From contig JAJNQB010000019.1 in NCBI GenBank assembly GCA_021155045.1, forward strand, positions 186,001-250,000: 64,000 nt of DNA. Direction: 5' to 3'. A program made the translations under genes and the position numbers. The notes under the pieces were generated by a model. It worked only from the letters and a program-made list of their open reading frames with translations, made no database searches and had not been told where the DNA came from. This document shows positions 27,793 to 35,188 of the stretch, in pieces; position 1 is the first letter of the stretch; every line of letters starts with the position of its first letter. The stretch comes from Arcticibacter sp. GTDB lineage: Bacteria > Bacteroidota > Bacteroidia > 2-12-FULL-35-15.

Positions 27793-27915
27793 TTTATAAA
27801 TGTATTAGAATTGCGAAAATAAACATATTTGTTAGAACTGTAACGATTATTGGACACATAACATCTGAAAATTTACATAACAGGTAAAATTGAACCACAA
27901 ACGGTTTTTTATTAT

Positions 27916-27923
27916 TAATTTTG
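27916..27923 (+). promoter_or_regulatory. -7 box immediately upstream of the SCO gene
   Basis: TAATTTTG ends only 7 bp before the ATG at 27931, so the transcript would be leaderless or nearly so. A weak -33 (ATTG, 27889-27892) lies 23 bases upstream. Confidence 0.5.
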
Positions 27924-27930
27924 CAGCATT

Positions 27931-28620
27931 ATGTCGTTAAAAAAGAAAATCATTATCCTATTGTTTTTGCTTACTTTTCCTTCAGTATTTTATGTATTGT
28001 TAACAACAGGAAAACACAATTTTATTCATCTTCCTTATTTTGGACCAAAAGAGCTTGCAAGTAATGGGAAAGATACTATTTATCACAGTATTTCAAACTT
28101 TAGCTTTACAAATCAAGATGGGAAAACGATAACAGAAAAAGATTATGAAGGCAAGATTTATGTGGTCGATTATTTTTTTACTACCTGCCAAAGTATTTGC
28201 CCTAAAATGGCTACAGAGCTTCAACGTGTTCAGGAAAAATTTGGATATACAAAAGGTTTAGTTCAGGTATTATCGCATACAGTAAATCCAGAAAACGATT
28301 CTGTTCCAGTGTTAAGAGCATACTCCGATATGGTCCATGCTGATAATACAATGTGGAGTTTTGTTACGGGAGATAAAAAACAATTGTATGATATGGCTAG
28401 GTACAGTTATTTTTTAAATGCATTAGAAGGTGGTGATGGAGGCCCAGATGATTTTATCCATAGCGAATTATTTGTGCTTATCGACAAAGAAAAACACATT
28501 AGAGGAATTTATGATGGCACCAACATTAAAGCGGTAAATGATTTATTAGACGACATAAAAGTATTAATGGCAGAATATGCCATTAAGGAAACAAAAGAAA
28601 AAAACAAAAGAGATAAATAA
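27931..28620 (+). CDS. SCO1/SenC family copper chaperone
   Basis: Membrane-anchored thioredoxin-fold protein that delivers copper to the CuA site of cytochrome oxidase. One N-terminal membrane anchor (about residues 5-25) is followed by the copper motif CQSIC (Cys 86, Cys 90) and the conserved His 177 in FIHSEL; these three residues are the known copper ligands of the family. Length 229 is typical. It heads a plus-strand run with DUF420 and a small CxxC protein, divergent from the S8 protease. Confidence 0.95.
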   Translation: MSLKKKIIILLFLLTFPSVFYVLLTTGKHNFIHLPYFGPKELASNGKDTIYHSISNFSFTNQDGKTITEKDYEGKIYVVDYFFTTCQSICPKMATELQRVQEKFGYTKGLVQVLSHTVNPENDSVPVLRAYSDMVHADNTMWSFVTGDKKQLYDMARYSYFLNALEGGDGGPDDFIHSELFVLIDKEKHIRGIYDGTNIKAVNDLLDDIKVLMAEYAIKETKEKNKRDK

Positions 28621-28624
28621 ATTT

Positions 28625-29161
28625 ATGATTAACAACGATAAGTTAGTTTTTAGAATAGTAATGGCTTTATCTGTTATTGTGTTTGTTGCGGTGATAATTT
28701 TAAATAAAAAAATACTTCCTGTCCCCGAAGTAATTCCCGATTTTGTGTATAAACTTCCTAAGTTAAATGCTATGATTAATGGAACTTGTAGCTTACTTCT
28801 TTTGTTGTCATTGTATATGATTAAACAAAAAAACATTCAAGTACATAAAAAAATAAACATCATTGCATTTTGTTTGTCGGCAGTATTTTTGGTTTCTTAC
28901 ATTACATATCATTGGATGATGCCAGAAACAACTTTTCCTTTGAACAATCCATTGCGCCCAGTTTATTTAATTATTTTAATTAGTCATATTGTATTAGCAG
29001 CATTGGTGTTGCCACTGATATTATTGTCGTTTCACAAGGGTTTGCAAAATCAAGTAGAAAAACATAAAAAGCTGGTGCGTTGGAGTTTTCCAATTTGGTT
29101 GTATGTTACGATAACAGGAGTAATCGTTTATTTGATGATTTCGCCTTATTATCCATTTTAA
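28625..29161 (+). CDS. DUF420 (CtaM-like) membrane protein
   Basis: An inner-membrane protein of 178 residues with five predicted helices; the DUF420 core includes SYITYHWMMPETTFP and SHIVLAALVLPLILLSFHKG. The family includes CtaM/YozB, needed to mature heme-a oxidases in Firmicutes, which suits its place after SCO. The open frame extends back to 28577, overlapping SCO, but the ATG at 28625 (MINNDKLVFRIV), 4 bp after the SCO stop, is the better start. Confidence 0.9.
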   Translation: MINNDKLVFRIVMALSVIVFVAVIILNKKILPVPEVIPDFVYKLPKLNAMINGTCSLLLLLSLYMIKQKNIQVHKKINIIAFCLSAVFLVSYITYHWMMPETTFPLNNPLRPVYLIILISHIVLAALVLPLILLSFHKGLQNQVEKHKKLVRWSFPIWLYVTITGVIVYLMISPYYPF

Positions 29162-29180
29162 TTTTTAAAAATTTGTTGTA

Positions 29181-29453
29181 ATGAAATTTAAAAACAAAAT
29201 AATTTATTTAAGTATTTTCTTGTTTATGTTTATTATAAATAATACTGCCAGTGCACAATGTGCTATGTGTAGAGCAACATCCGAAAGCGATTTAAGTGAA
29301 GGGGGTTCAATAGCTAAAGGTTTAAATACAGGAATACTTTATTTGATGGCTGTGCCTTATTTGATTCTAATGATTGGTGGATATTTCTTTTTTAAAAAAC
29401 CTATCGATGCTAAGTTAAAACAATGGAAAAATAAATTTTTTCATTCTACTTAA
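29181..29453 (+). CDS. Small exported CxxC membrane protein of the oxidase cluster
   Basis: A 90-residue protein with a signal peptide (to about residue 25, NTASA), a CAMC motif directly after it (the first residues of the mature protein), a second hydrophobic helix (about 51-70) and a basic end. Small proteins of this layout follow DUF420 in other Bacteroidota. The CxxC could bind copper or act in thiol exchange during oxidase assembly; this is inference from context. Its 3' end overlaps the convergent anti-sigma-like gene by 8 bp. Confidence 0.8.
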   Translation: MKFKNKIIYLSIFLFMFIINNTASAQCAMCRATSESDLSEGGSIAKGLNTGILYLMAVPYLILMIGGYFFFKKPIDAKLKQWKNKFFHST

Positions 29454-30495
29454 TGGTTTTTAATTTCTCTTTTGCACGTTCAGCGTAAAATCCATTTTCT
29501 GATTCAATTTTTTCTAGTATTTTTTTCCCTTTTTCTATTTCGTTATTTTTTAAATAGCATATAGCTAAATGCCAATTAGTTTCTTCTCTGAAAGCATTTG
29601 AATGAATGGACAAAGTTTTTTCAAAATGTTTAATTGCTTTATCGTAATCATTCAAATTGTAGTTTGCAATTCCACTATAGAATAGCGCATTTATATCAGA
29701 ACTATTATAATTAAGTAATTTGTTAAATTGAACGATGGCTTTTTCAAAATGAGATAGATTTAATTCTTCAATAGCATTATTTAGTATCGCAATTAAAGTT
29801 ATTGTTTCTTTTTCACCTTGCTCATTTAATTCTATCATCGCATCTTTGTTTTCTATGAATGGAGGCAATCCTAAAAACGTTTTTTCTTGTTTTCTTGGTT
29901 TAAAATAAAGGCTGGAATAATTTGCAATTTTGCAATTATGTAGATAGAAATCAGAAGAGGAATAGACAGTTTTTAAACTATTTTTTGAATGATATATTTT
30001 ATCGTTTAGATTGTTAATTTTTATTGGATTAATTTCATTTGGAACTTCAGTTTTGTTTTGTGTTTCAATTGTTTTTTTATTTGAAATGCGTTGTGCTTTA
30101 ATTGCAGGGGTTATTTTGTTTTCGATAAGAACAGGAGAAATTATTTTTTCTGTAGTCTTATTTTTTTCAATTGAAATTATCTGTTTGGTTGCAATAGGAG
30201 TTTTGTTGTTAAAGGAATTGGAATAGAAATAAAAAATAAAAATGAATGCAACAGAAAACACAACAATCAAAGCTTTTGCAAAAGTTAATGAATTTACTTT
30301 TGTCTTTTTATCAACGATAGAATCTATGGCAACAACTTCATTGATACTAAAAGGAGCACTAGCAAATCCATTAACTGCAAAAGCGCAAAGTTCACATGAT
30401 AACATGTGATTATATATTTTTTCACGCTCCAAAATAGTATTCGTATTTTTTGAGTAACGTTCAATTTGATTATATGTAAGACAAGAAGTATTCAT
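29446..30495 (-). CDS. Putative anti-sigma factor with zinc-finger-like N-terminus and C-terminal TPRs
   Basis: A 349-residue protein. Residues about 5-45 contain HMLSCELC, matching the HxxxCxxC core of zinc-binding anti-sigma domains. One membrane helix follows (about 74-92), then a low-complexity stretch, then at least two or three tetratricopeptide repeats from about residue 235 (FNKLLNYNSSDINALFYSGIANYNLNDYDKAIKHFEKTL). The gene starts 13 bp after an ECF sigma factor gene on the same strand, which supports sigma-factor control across the inner membrane. TPRs in the outer part suggest a protein signal. The 3' end overlaps the convergent 29181-29453 gene by 8 bp. Confidence 0.8.
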   Translation of the reverse strand: MNTSCLTYNQIERYSKNTNTILEREKIYNHMLSCELCAFAVNGFASAPFSINEVVAIDSIVDKKTKVNSLTFAKALIVVFSVAFIFIFYFYSNSFNNKTPIATKQIISIEKNKTTEKIISPVLIENKITPAIKAQRISNKKTIETQNKTEVPNEINPIKINNLNDKIYHSKNSLKTVYSSSDFYLHNCKIANYSSLYFKPRKQEKTFLGLPPFIENKDAMIELNEQGEKETITLIAILNNAIEELNLSHFEKAIVQFNKLLNYNSSDINALFYSGIANYNLNDYDKAIKHFEKTLSIHSNAFREETNWHLAICYLKNNEIEKGKKILEKIESENGFYAERAKEKLKTIK

Positions 30496-30508
30496 TTTTT
30501 AGGGATGT

Positions 30509-31078
30509 TTATTTTAATTCGTCCATTAATAATTTCAAATTTCTTTTTCCATTTTGGATATAACTTTTTACTTCATTGACGCTATAGCCTGTTAAGTTTA
30601 CAATTTGAGTGTATGACATGTTTTTATAATAAAACAATTCAATACATTTTTTTTGGAAAGGATTTAAATTTTCTAAAGCTTTTTCAAGTTTATTATATTC
30701 TATCTCTTTTTCTTCTTCGTTGTGTTCATCTATTATTAAGCTGTTTTTTTGTTCGTAAGCATATTCAATATTTCTGTTTTGTTGCGTCTGTGATTTTCTT
30801 ATTTCTGAAATACAATGGTTGCGTACCACAAATGTCAGCCAAGCCTTAAAATTTTCCACTTCTCGTTTTTTGAGTTCAACAAAAAGCTTTTCAAAAATTT
30901 GTATCACTTCATCTTTAGCCACATCTTTATCTTTAAAATAATGAATGCACATTCCTAAAACTAAATGTGTGTAACGTTTATAAAGTTCCCCAACGTATTC
31001 TTTATTGTGGCTTCTTTTATATTCATTAACCAATTCGTTGTCGGCTAAATGACTGAATTTTGAAGTAGCATTATTCAT
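30509..31078 (-). CDS. ECF RNA polymerase sigma factor
   Basis: Sigma-70 family protein of 189 residues. Region 2: LVLGMCIHYFKDKDVAKDEVIQIFEKL and FKAWLTFVVRNHCISEIRK. Region 4: LNPFQKKCIELFYYKNMSYTQIVNLTGYSVNEVKSYI, a helix-turn-helix for the -35 element. First gene of a two-gene run with the putative anti-sigma factor. Upstream and divergent lies a TonB plug-like protein gene, a possible target. Confidence 0.93.
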   Translation of the reverse strand: MNNATSKFSHLADNELVNEYKRSHNKEYVGELYKRYTHLVLGMCIHYFKDKDVAKDEVIQIFEKLFVELKKREVENFKAWLTFVVRNHCISEIRKSQTQQNRNIEYAYEQKNSLIIDEHNEEEKEIEYNKLEKALENLNPFQKKCIELFYYKNMSYTQIVNLTGYSVNEVKSYIQNGKRNLKLLMDELK

Positions 31079-31298
31079 AATTCACTTTTTTGATGTTATC
31101 CGGAATCGGTTCTTGAACTAAAGACGAAATTTTGATTCAGATTCCATAAGTTTTTACTATCAAAAAAAATATTTGTTAGCAGGAATGAGTAAGTGGCGGT
31201 TTTTTTAAAATAAGTGGTTTTTTAGTTTTATTATGGAAATTCTTTTTTTTAAACGTCTTTAGTTCAAATCAAAAAAATTAATCTTAAAAATAAATGCT

Positions 31299-32084
31299 AT
31301 GAAAACCTTTAAAAAATTATTTGTTATTGCAATTGGAATAATTTCAATAACAGCAAATGCACAAAGTACCGGCTCTATAAAAGGAACTATCACAAATGAA
31401 AAGAATGAAGCAATGCCTTTTGTTGCAATTGGTTTATTGGAAGACAGTACCATTGTAAAGTCAGCACAAACTGATGTTAATGGAGATTTTACATTTCGTC
31501 AGCTAACACCAGGTAAATATACCGTTAGAATTCAAACAATGGGTTATAAAACAAAAAATGTGCAAGGAGTTGAAGTGGTTGCTGACGAGATAGCATATAT
31601 ATATAAAACATTAAAAGAAAATGCTGATACATTGAATACGGTGGAAGTTTTTGAATTTTGGGATAGCCCAATAATAGTATCTAAGTTTTCTAATGTTAAA
31701 GCAATTCGCATAGACCAAATTGAGCAGAATGCTTTACCAAAAAATGATATCATTGGAATTATCGCAACATTGAGTCCAAGTGTAATGCCAACCAATGATG
31801 GAAAAGATTTATATGTGAGAGGTTCACGCAGAGGAACTACTGCTTATTATATTGATGGGAACAAAACATTTGGACCAGAAATGACAGCAGGAATGGGAAT
31901 TGCCAGCATGGAAGTAATAACAGGTGGAGTGCCTGCTGAATATGGTGATGCAACAGGTGGTTTTGTTATCGTAAATACCAAAGATTATTTATGGGAGATG
32001 AAAAGAAATAATGTAAAAAATGAAAACAAAAAACATTCTGAAGAAAATAAATCATCTACAATAAGTTCTGATGATGGTAACTAA
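31299..32084 (+). CDS. Exported protein with carboxypeptidase-like and TonB plug domains, no barrel
   Basis: 261 residues: signal peptide about 1-22 (ending ITANAQ), a carboxypeptidase-regulatory-like beta-sandwich (about 23-105, GSIKGTITNEKNEAMPFVAI, GKYTVRIQTMGYK), then a plug-like domain with DLYVRGSRRGTTAYYIDGN and MEVITGGVPAEYGDATGGFVIVNTK. These are the first two domains of SusC-type receptors, but the protein stops after a basic/acidic tail instead of running into a 22-strand barrel. The stop is clean and a different gene follows on the other strand, so it is not an obvious frameshift. It may be a surface or periplasmic partner of a receptor. Confidence 0.85.
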   Translation: MKTFKKLFVIAIGIISITANAQSTGSIKGTITNEKNEAMPFVAIGLLEDSTIVKSAQTDVNGDFTFRQLTPGKYTVRIQTMGYKTKNVQGVEVVADEIAYIYKTLKENADTLNTVEVFEFWDSPIIVSKFSNVKAIRIDQIEQNALPKNDIIGIIATLSPSVMPTNDGKDLYVRGSRRGTTAYYIDGNKTFGPEMTAGMGIASMEVITGGVPAEYGDATGGFVIVNTKDYLWEMKRNNVKNENKKHSEENKSSTISSDDGN

Positions 32085-32098
32085 ATAGTTGTTATTTT

Positions 32099-32737
32099 TT
32101 ATTCTCTTTTGGGTTTAACCGCAAAAACATTAAATCCTAAACCAAACGTGATTCGTATTTCTTCCAATGATAATGGACTGGGAGCATTTGATAAATGCTG
32201 CCCATATATATATCTTGTTTCCATAAACAAATGGGCAAAACGTTGAAAATAATAGTTGAATCCTAATCCACATGTTGCTAAAGGACTTAAAACAGGAGAG
32301 TAGTATATGTTGTTTGTTGGATAAGTTCCATCGGCATTCATTACGTGCGGAGCTTTATTTACATCTAAATAAGAAGAAGAATAAGCAATGCTCGGTTGAA
32401 AAATAAAATAAGGGTCGAAATGATTTTTTGTTTTAAGGTGATAAACCAAACCAAGCCCAATAGAATGATTGTCCTTAAATCCAATATAATTTTTTGAAAG
32501 TTCAGAAGAACCTAATAAAAAATTTGCATCACCACGAACAGAAATTTTATTGTCAATATAATATTCTGCATTGCCATTTACATAAACGTTCCGAATCCCA
32601 TCTTTATACATATAACCCGAAACAATAGAAGCATCTGCTCTTATGAGGTGCTTAAAAATATATTGTTCTTTGGTTTGAGAAAAAAGTGTTGATGTAATGA
32701 ACAAAAACACATAAGTTAAATTTTTATATAAACTCAT
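32099..32737 (-). CDS. Small outer-membrane beta-barrel protein
   Basis: A 212-residue protein with a signal peptide (about 1-20, ending TLFSQ) and alternating amphipathic strands ending RITFGLGFNVFAVKP, consistent with an eight-strand barrel. I do not recognise a named family. It follows the similar barrel gene 32762-33412 on the same strand after 24 bp and is probably cotranscribed. It has an unusually strong Shine-Dalgarno sequence for this organism (32743-32748). Confidence 0.75.
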   Translation of the reverse strand: MSLYKNLTYVFLFITSTLFSQTKEQYIFKHLIRADASIVSGYMYKDGIRNVYVNGNAEYYIDNKISVRGDANFLLGSSELSKNYIGFKDNHSIGLGLVYHLKTKNHFDPYFIFQPSIAYSSSYLDVNKAPHVMNADGTYPTNNIYYSPVLSPLATCGLGFNYYFQRFAHLFMETRYIYGQHLSNAPSPLSLEEIRITFGLGFNVFAVKPKRE

Positions 32738-32742
32738 TGTTG

Positions 32743-32748
32743 CCTCCT
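32743..32748 (-). promoter_or_regulatory. Strong Shine-Dalgarno sequence
   Basis: AGGAGG on the minus strand, 5 bp before the ATG at 32737, preceded by a run of A. Most other starts in the window have no such site. Confidence 0.7.
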
Positions 32749-32761
32749 TTTTTTAGAAAAA

Positions 32762-33412
32762 TTATTTAGATTTTCTTTTGTGGTGTTGGTCCCACATATC
32801 AAACAATCGAACATTTATACTTGCATTTATAAGCATGTGTCCTTCAACTCCTCTGTTTTGCGTTTTTTCAATTAACACGTCTTTTTTTCCTTCAAATTCA
32901 AAAACTTGAGTATGCACATCATATCCAAGATGCATCATGTATTGAGCAGTTAGTGATATATCTACTCTGTCGGTTATATTGTAATGTGTTCCAATTCCAA
33001 ATTGAACTGCACTACTAAATTTATCTTTAAAAAAGTCAGAATTGTTTTTTGAAACTTTAGTATAATCAAAGCAATGCCCTGCTAAAATGTAAGGGGTTGC
33101 TTTTCCCTTTAACATTTGATAGTTGAACGGATAGGCTAATACACTCCATCCGATATGCCAATCAACTCTTCTAGCAACTCCAGAAATATCTGTTGTAATA
33201 TAATCCATATACCAATCTGTATTTAAGCGGTTGAGTACACGAATTCTGAATTGCCCTCCATATCCAAATCCGTAAGCACCATCATCGCTAAAAGCGCTTA
33301 CTGTATTTCTAGCACCTAAAGAAAAATAGCCACTTTCTTTATCAACTTTTGGTGCTTCCTGTGCTGTAGCCATTGCTGTAATGAGCATAAACAGCAAAAA
33401 TATTTTTTTCAT
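32762..33412 (-). CDS. Outer-membrane beta-barrel protein
   Basis: A 216-residue exported protein: signal peptide about 1-17 (ITAMATAQ), then strands such as GYGGQFRIRVLNRLN, YILAGHCFDYTKVSK, VQFGIGTHYNITDRVDISLTAQYMMHLGYD, and a final strand SINVRLFDMWDQH. Possibly an eight-strand barrel of the OmpA-like or PorT-like group; function unknown. First of two barrel genes, with its own well-matched promoter (33444-33476). Confidence 0.75.
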   Translation of the reverse strand: MKKIFLLFMLITAMATAQEAPKVDKESGYFSLGARNTVSAFSDDGAYGFGYGGQFRIRVLNRLNTDWYMDYITTDISGVARRVDWHIGWSVLAYPFNYQMLKGKATPYILAGHCFDYTKVSKNNSDFFKDKFSSAVQFGIGTHYNITDRVDISLTAQYMMHLGYDVHTQVFEFEGKKDVLIEKTQNRGVEGHMLINASINVRLFDMWDQHHKRKSK

Positions 33413-33443
33413 GTTGTATAAGAGATTATTGTGTTTCTGATAA

Positions 33444-33476
33444 CAAAACTAAACTTAATATTAAATATTGTACAAA
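33444..33476 (-). promoter_or_regulatory. Promoter of the two barrel genes
   Basis: On the minus strand TTTG (33473-33476), 21 bases, TAGTTTTG (33444-33451), 31 bp before the start at 33412. It lies back to back with the ctaA -7 box at 33487-33494. Confidence 0.65.
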
Positions 33477-33486
33477 AAACAATTAT

Positions 33487-33494
33487 TACATTTG
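33487..33494 (+). promoter_or_regulatory. -7 box of ctaA
   Basis: TACATTTG, 25 bp before the ATG at 33520. The closest -33 candidate (ATTG, 33467-33470) has only 16-base spacing. Confidence 0.5.
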
Positions 33495-33519
33495 TTTCGA
33501 AAATTCTCAAAACACATTT

Positions 33520-34557
33520 ATGCTTAAAAATAACCCTCATCGGGCAATTATTATCTGGCTTTTAGTAGGCTGTTTTTTAATATACCTAATGGTTTTAATA
33601 GGAGGCATCACACGTCTTACACACTCTGGGTTGTCAATGGTAGAGTGGAACATGATAATTGGTTCCTTTCCTCCTCTAAGCGATGAGGCATGGCAGACTC
33701 CATTCGAAAAGTACAAACTAAGCCCAGAATACCAAATTATCAATAGCCAGTTTTCATTGGAAGAGTTCAAAGCAATATATTGGTGGGAATATATTCACCG
33801 TTTCTTAGGGCGTACAATAGGCGTTGTATTCTTAGCACCATTTTTTTATTTTTTAATCAAAAAAAAGTTTGATAAATCATTCCTCCGAAAAATGTTTATT
33901 CTTTTGTTGTTAGGAGGATTTCAAGGAGCATTAGGCTGGTTTATGGTAAAAAGTGGTTTGCAAAAAGAACCACATGTGAGTCATTATCGTTTAGCCGCGC
34001 ATTTAATAAGTGCTTTTACTGTATTTGGCTTTACATTGTGGTATGCCTTGGATCTTATTTATCCGATTACTATTACGGCAAATAACCGTCATAGTAAAAT
34101 AATCCGATACAGTAAAATCGTATTTGGATTCATTGTTTTACAAATAATATACGGAGCTTTTGTAGCTGGATTAAAAGCAGGGATGTTTTACAATACATTC
34201 CCTAAAATGGGAGACGAGTTTTTTCCCGATACGATTACTTCGCACGATTCATTTATACTTAATTTTTTTGAAAATGCTGCGGGTGTACAATTCGTACATC
34301 GTTTTTTGGCAATAGTTGTAGCATTGATGGTGTTCTTGTTGTGGGATATGTCAAGAAAATTAGATTTGTCAATTTTGCAGCGTAAAGCAATAAATGCCAT
34401 GCTGCTTGTCATGATTTGCCAGTTCTTACTAGGAATAGTTACTTTGCTTTATGCCGTTCCTGTAATTTTGGGGGTGTTACATCAAACAGGCGCATTTTTT
34501 TTATTTACCGTTAGTTTGTGGTTTATACATAGTTTGAAAAAAAATAAATGCCGATAG
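33520..34557 (+). CDS. ctaA: Heme A synthase
   Basis: COX15/CtaA membrane enzyme oxidising heme o to heme a, the step after CyoE. 345 residues and about eight helices. Family motifs: GGITRLTHSGLSMVEWNMI, EYIHRFLGRTIG (heme His), HVSHYRLAAHL (His), GVQFVHRFLAIVVALMVF (His) and LGVLHQTGAFFLF (His), giving the paired heme ligands. It lacks the extracellular Cys pair seen in Bacillus CtaA and is of the COX15 type with the long PPLSDEAWQTPFEKYK loop. It stands alone about 4 kb from the SCO/DUF420 genes. Confidence 0.96.
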   Translation: MLKNNPHRAIIIWLLVGCFLIYLMVLIGGITRLTHSGLSMVEWNMIIGSFPPLSDEAWQTPFEKYKLSPEYQIINSQFSLEEFKAIYWWEYIHRFLGRTIGVVFLAPFFYFLIKKKFDKSFLRKMFILLLLGGFQGALGWFMVKSGLQKEPHVSHYRLAAHLISAFTVFGFTLWYALDLIYPITITANNRHSKIIRYSKIVFGFIVLQIIYGAFVAGLKAGMFYNTFPKMGDEFFPDTITSHDSFILNFFENAAGVQFVHRFLAIVVALMVFLLWDMSRKLDLSILQRKAINAMLLVMICQFLLGIVTLLYAVPVILGVLHQTGAFFLFTVSLWFIHSLKKNKCR

Positions 34558-34588
34558 AGAAGTTTCTAGAGTTTATTCAGTATCGGTA

Positions 34589-35188
34589 TTATTTTTTCCA
34601 TTCAAAAGATTTAATCAATTGATAAATATCTTTTCGAATAAAATCTAATGCTGGTTTTAATGAATCTGTATTGGGGACAGCATTAAAATAAAGAGAGCCT
34701 CTGATAAAATTTTTTGTACTATCTGTTAAAAAAAATTGAATACGAGAAGCAGCATTGCCTCCAATTTCATAAATAAGTCCGTAAACTTTGGTGGTATCAT
34801 TACTAACCAATTGTTCTTGAATACTAGATGCTTTTATTTGATGTTTTGCCGCAAGTGTATAAGTGTTTTCGATATAGGTTTGTAAATTGCCTTCTACTTT
34901 TTTATAACTCAAATGCAATGTGGAATTTAATTTAGGAAATTCCACATTTATCCAGCAAGGTTCTGCTCCTTGATGCTTATCGTTTTCAACGTAAGAATAA
35001 GTTGGTATATCAAATTTAAATGGGCAAGAAGAATCATATTTTACATACGTTTTTTCGGGGAAAGTAATTCTGTAATATCCTCTTGGTTTAGGAGCAATTG
35101 TTTCATCATCATCAGAATTACAAGAAAACAAAAATGAGAATGAAATAAATAAAACAAAAAGAAGTTTACAGGAAATATTAGTCTTCAT
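34589..35188 (-). CDS. gldD: Gliding motility lipoprotein GldD
   Basis: A lipoprotein of about 200 residues. The start at 35188 (MKTNISCKLLF) is preferred over the frame's first Met at 35263, because it gives a proper signal with lipobox LFSC. GldD hallmarks follow: RGYYRITFPEKTY and CPFKFDIPTYSYVE, then PCWINVEFPKLNSTLHLSYK. GldD is needed for gliding and T9SS function in Flavobacterium. Its start overlaps the end of gldE by 11 bp, as in other Bacteroidota, implying coupled translation. Confidence 0.93.
   Translation of the reverse strand: MKTNISCKLLFVLFISFSFLFSCNSDDDETIAPKPRGYYRITFPEKTYVKYDSSCPFKFDIPTYSYVENDKHQGAEPCWINVEFPKLNSTLHLSYKKVEGNLQTYIENTYTLAAKHQIKASSIQEQLVSNDTTKVYGLIYEIGGNAASRIQFFLTDSTKNFIRGSLYFNAVPNTDSLKPALDFIRKDIYQLIKSFEWKK

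Noticed and set aside
31299..32084. Frameshifted SusC receptor
   Set aside because: No barrel sequence follows in any frame; the next gene starts 15 bp away on the other strand.
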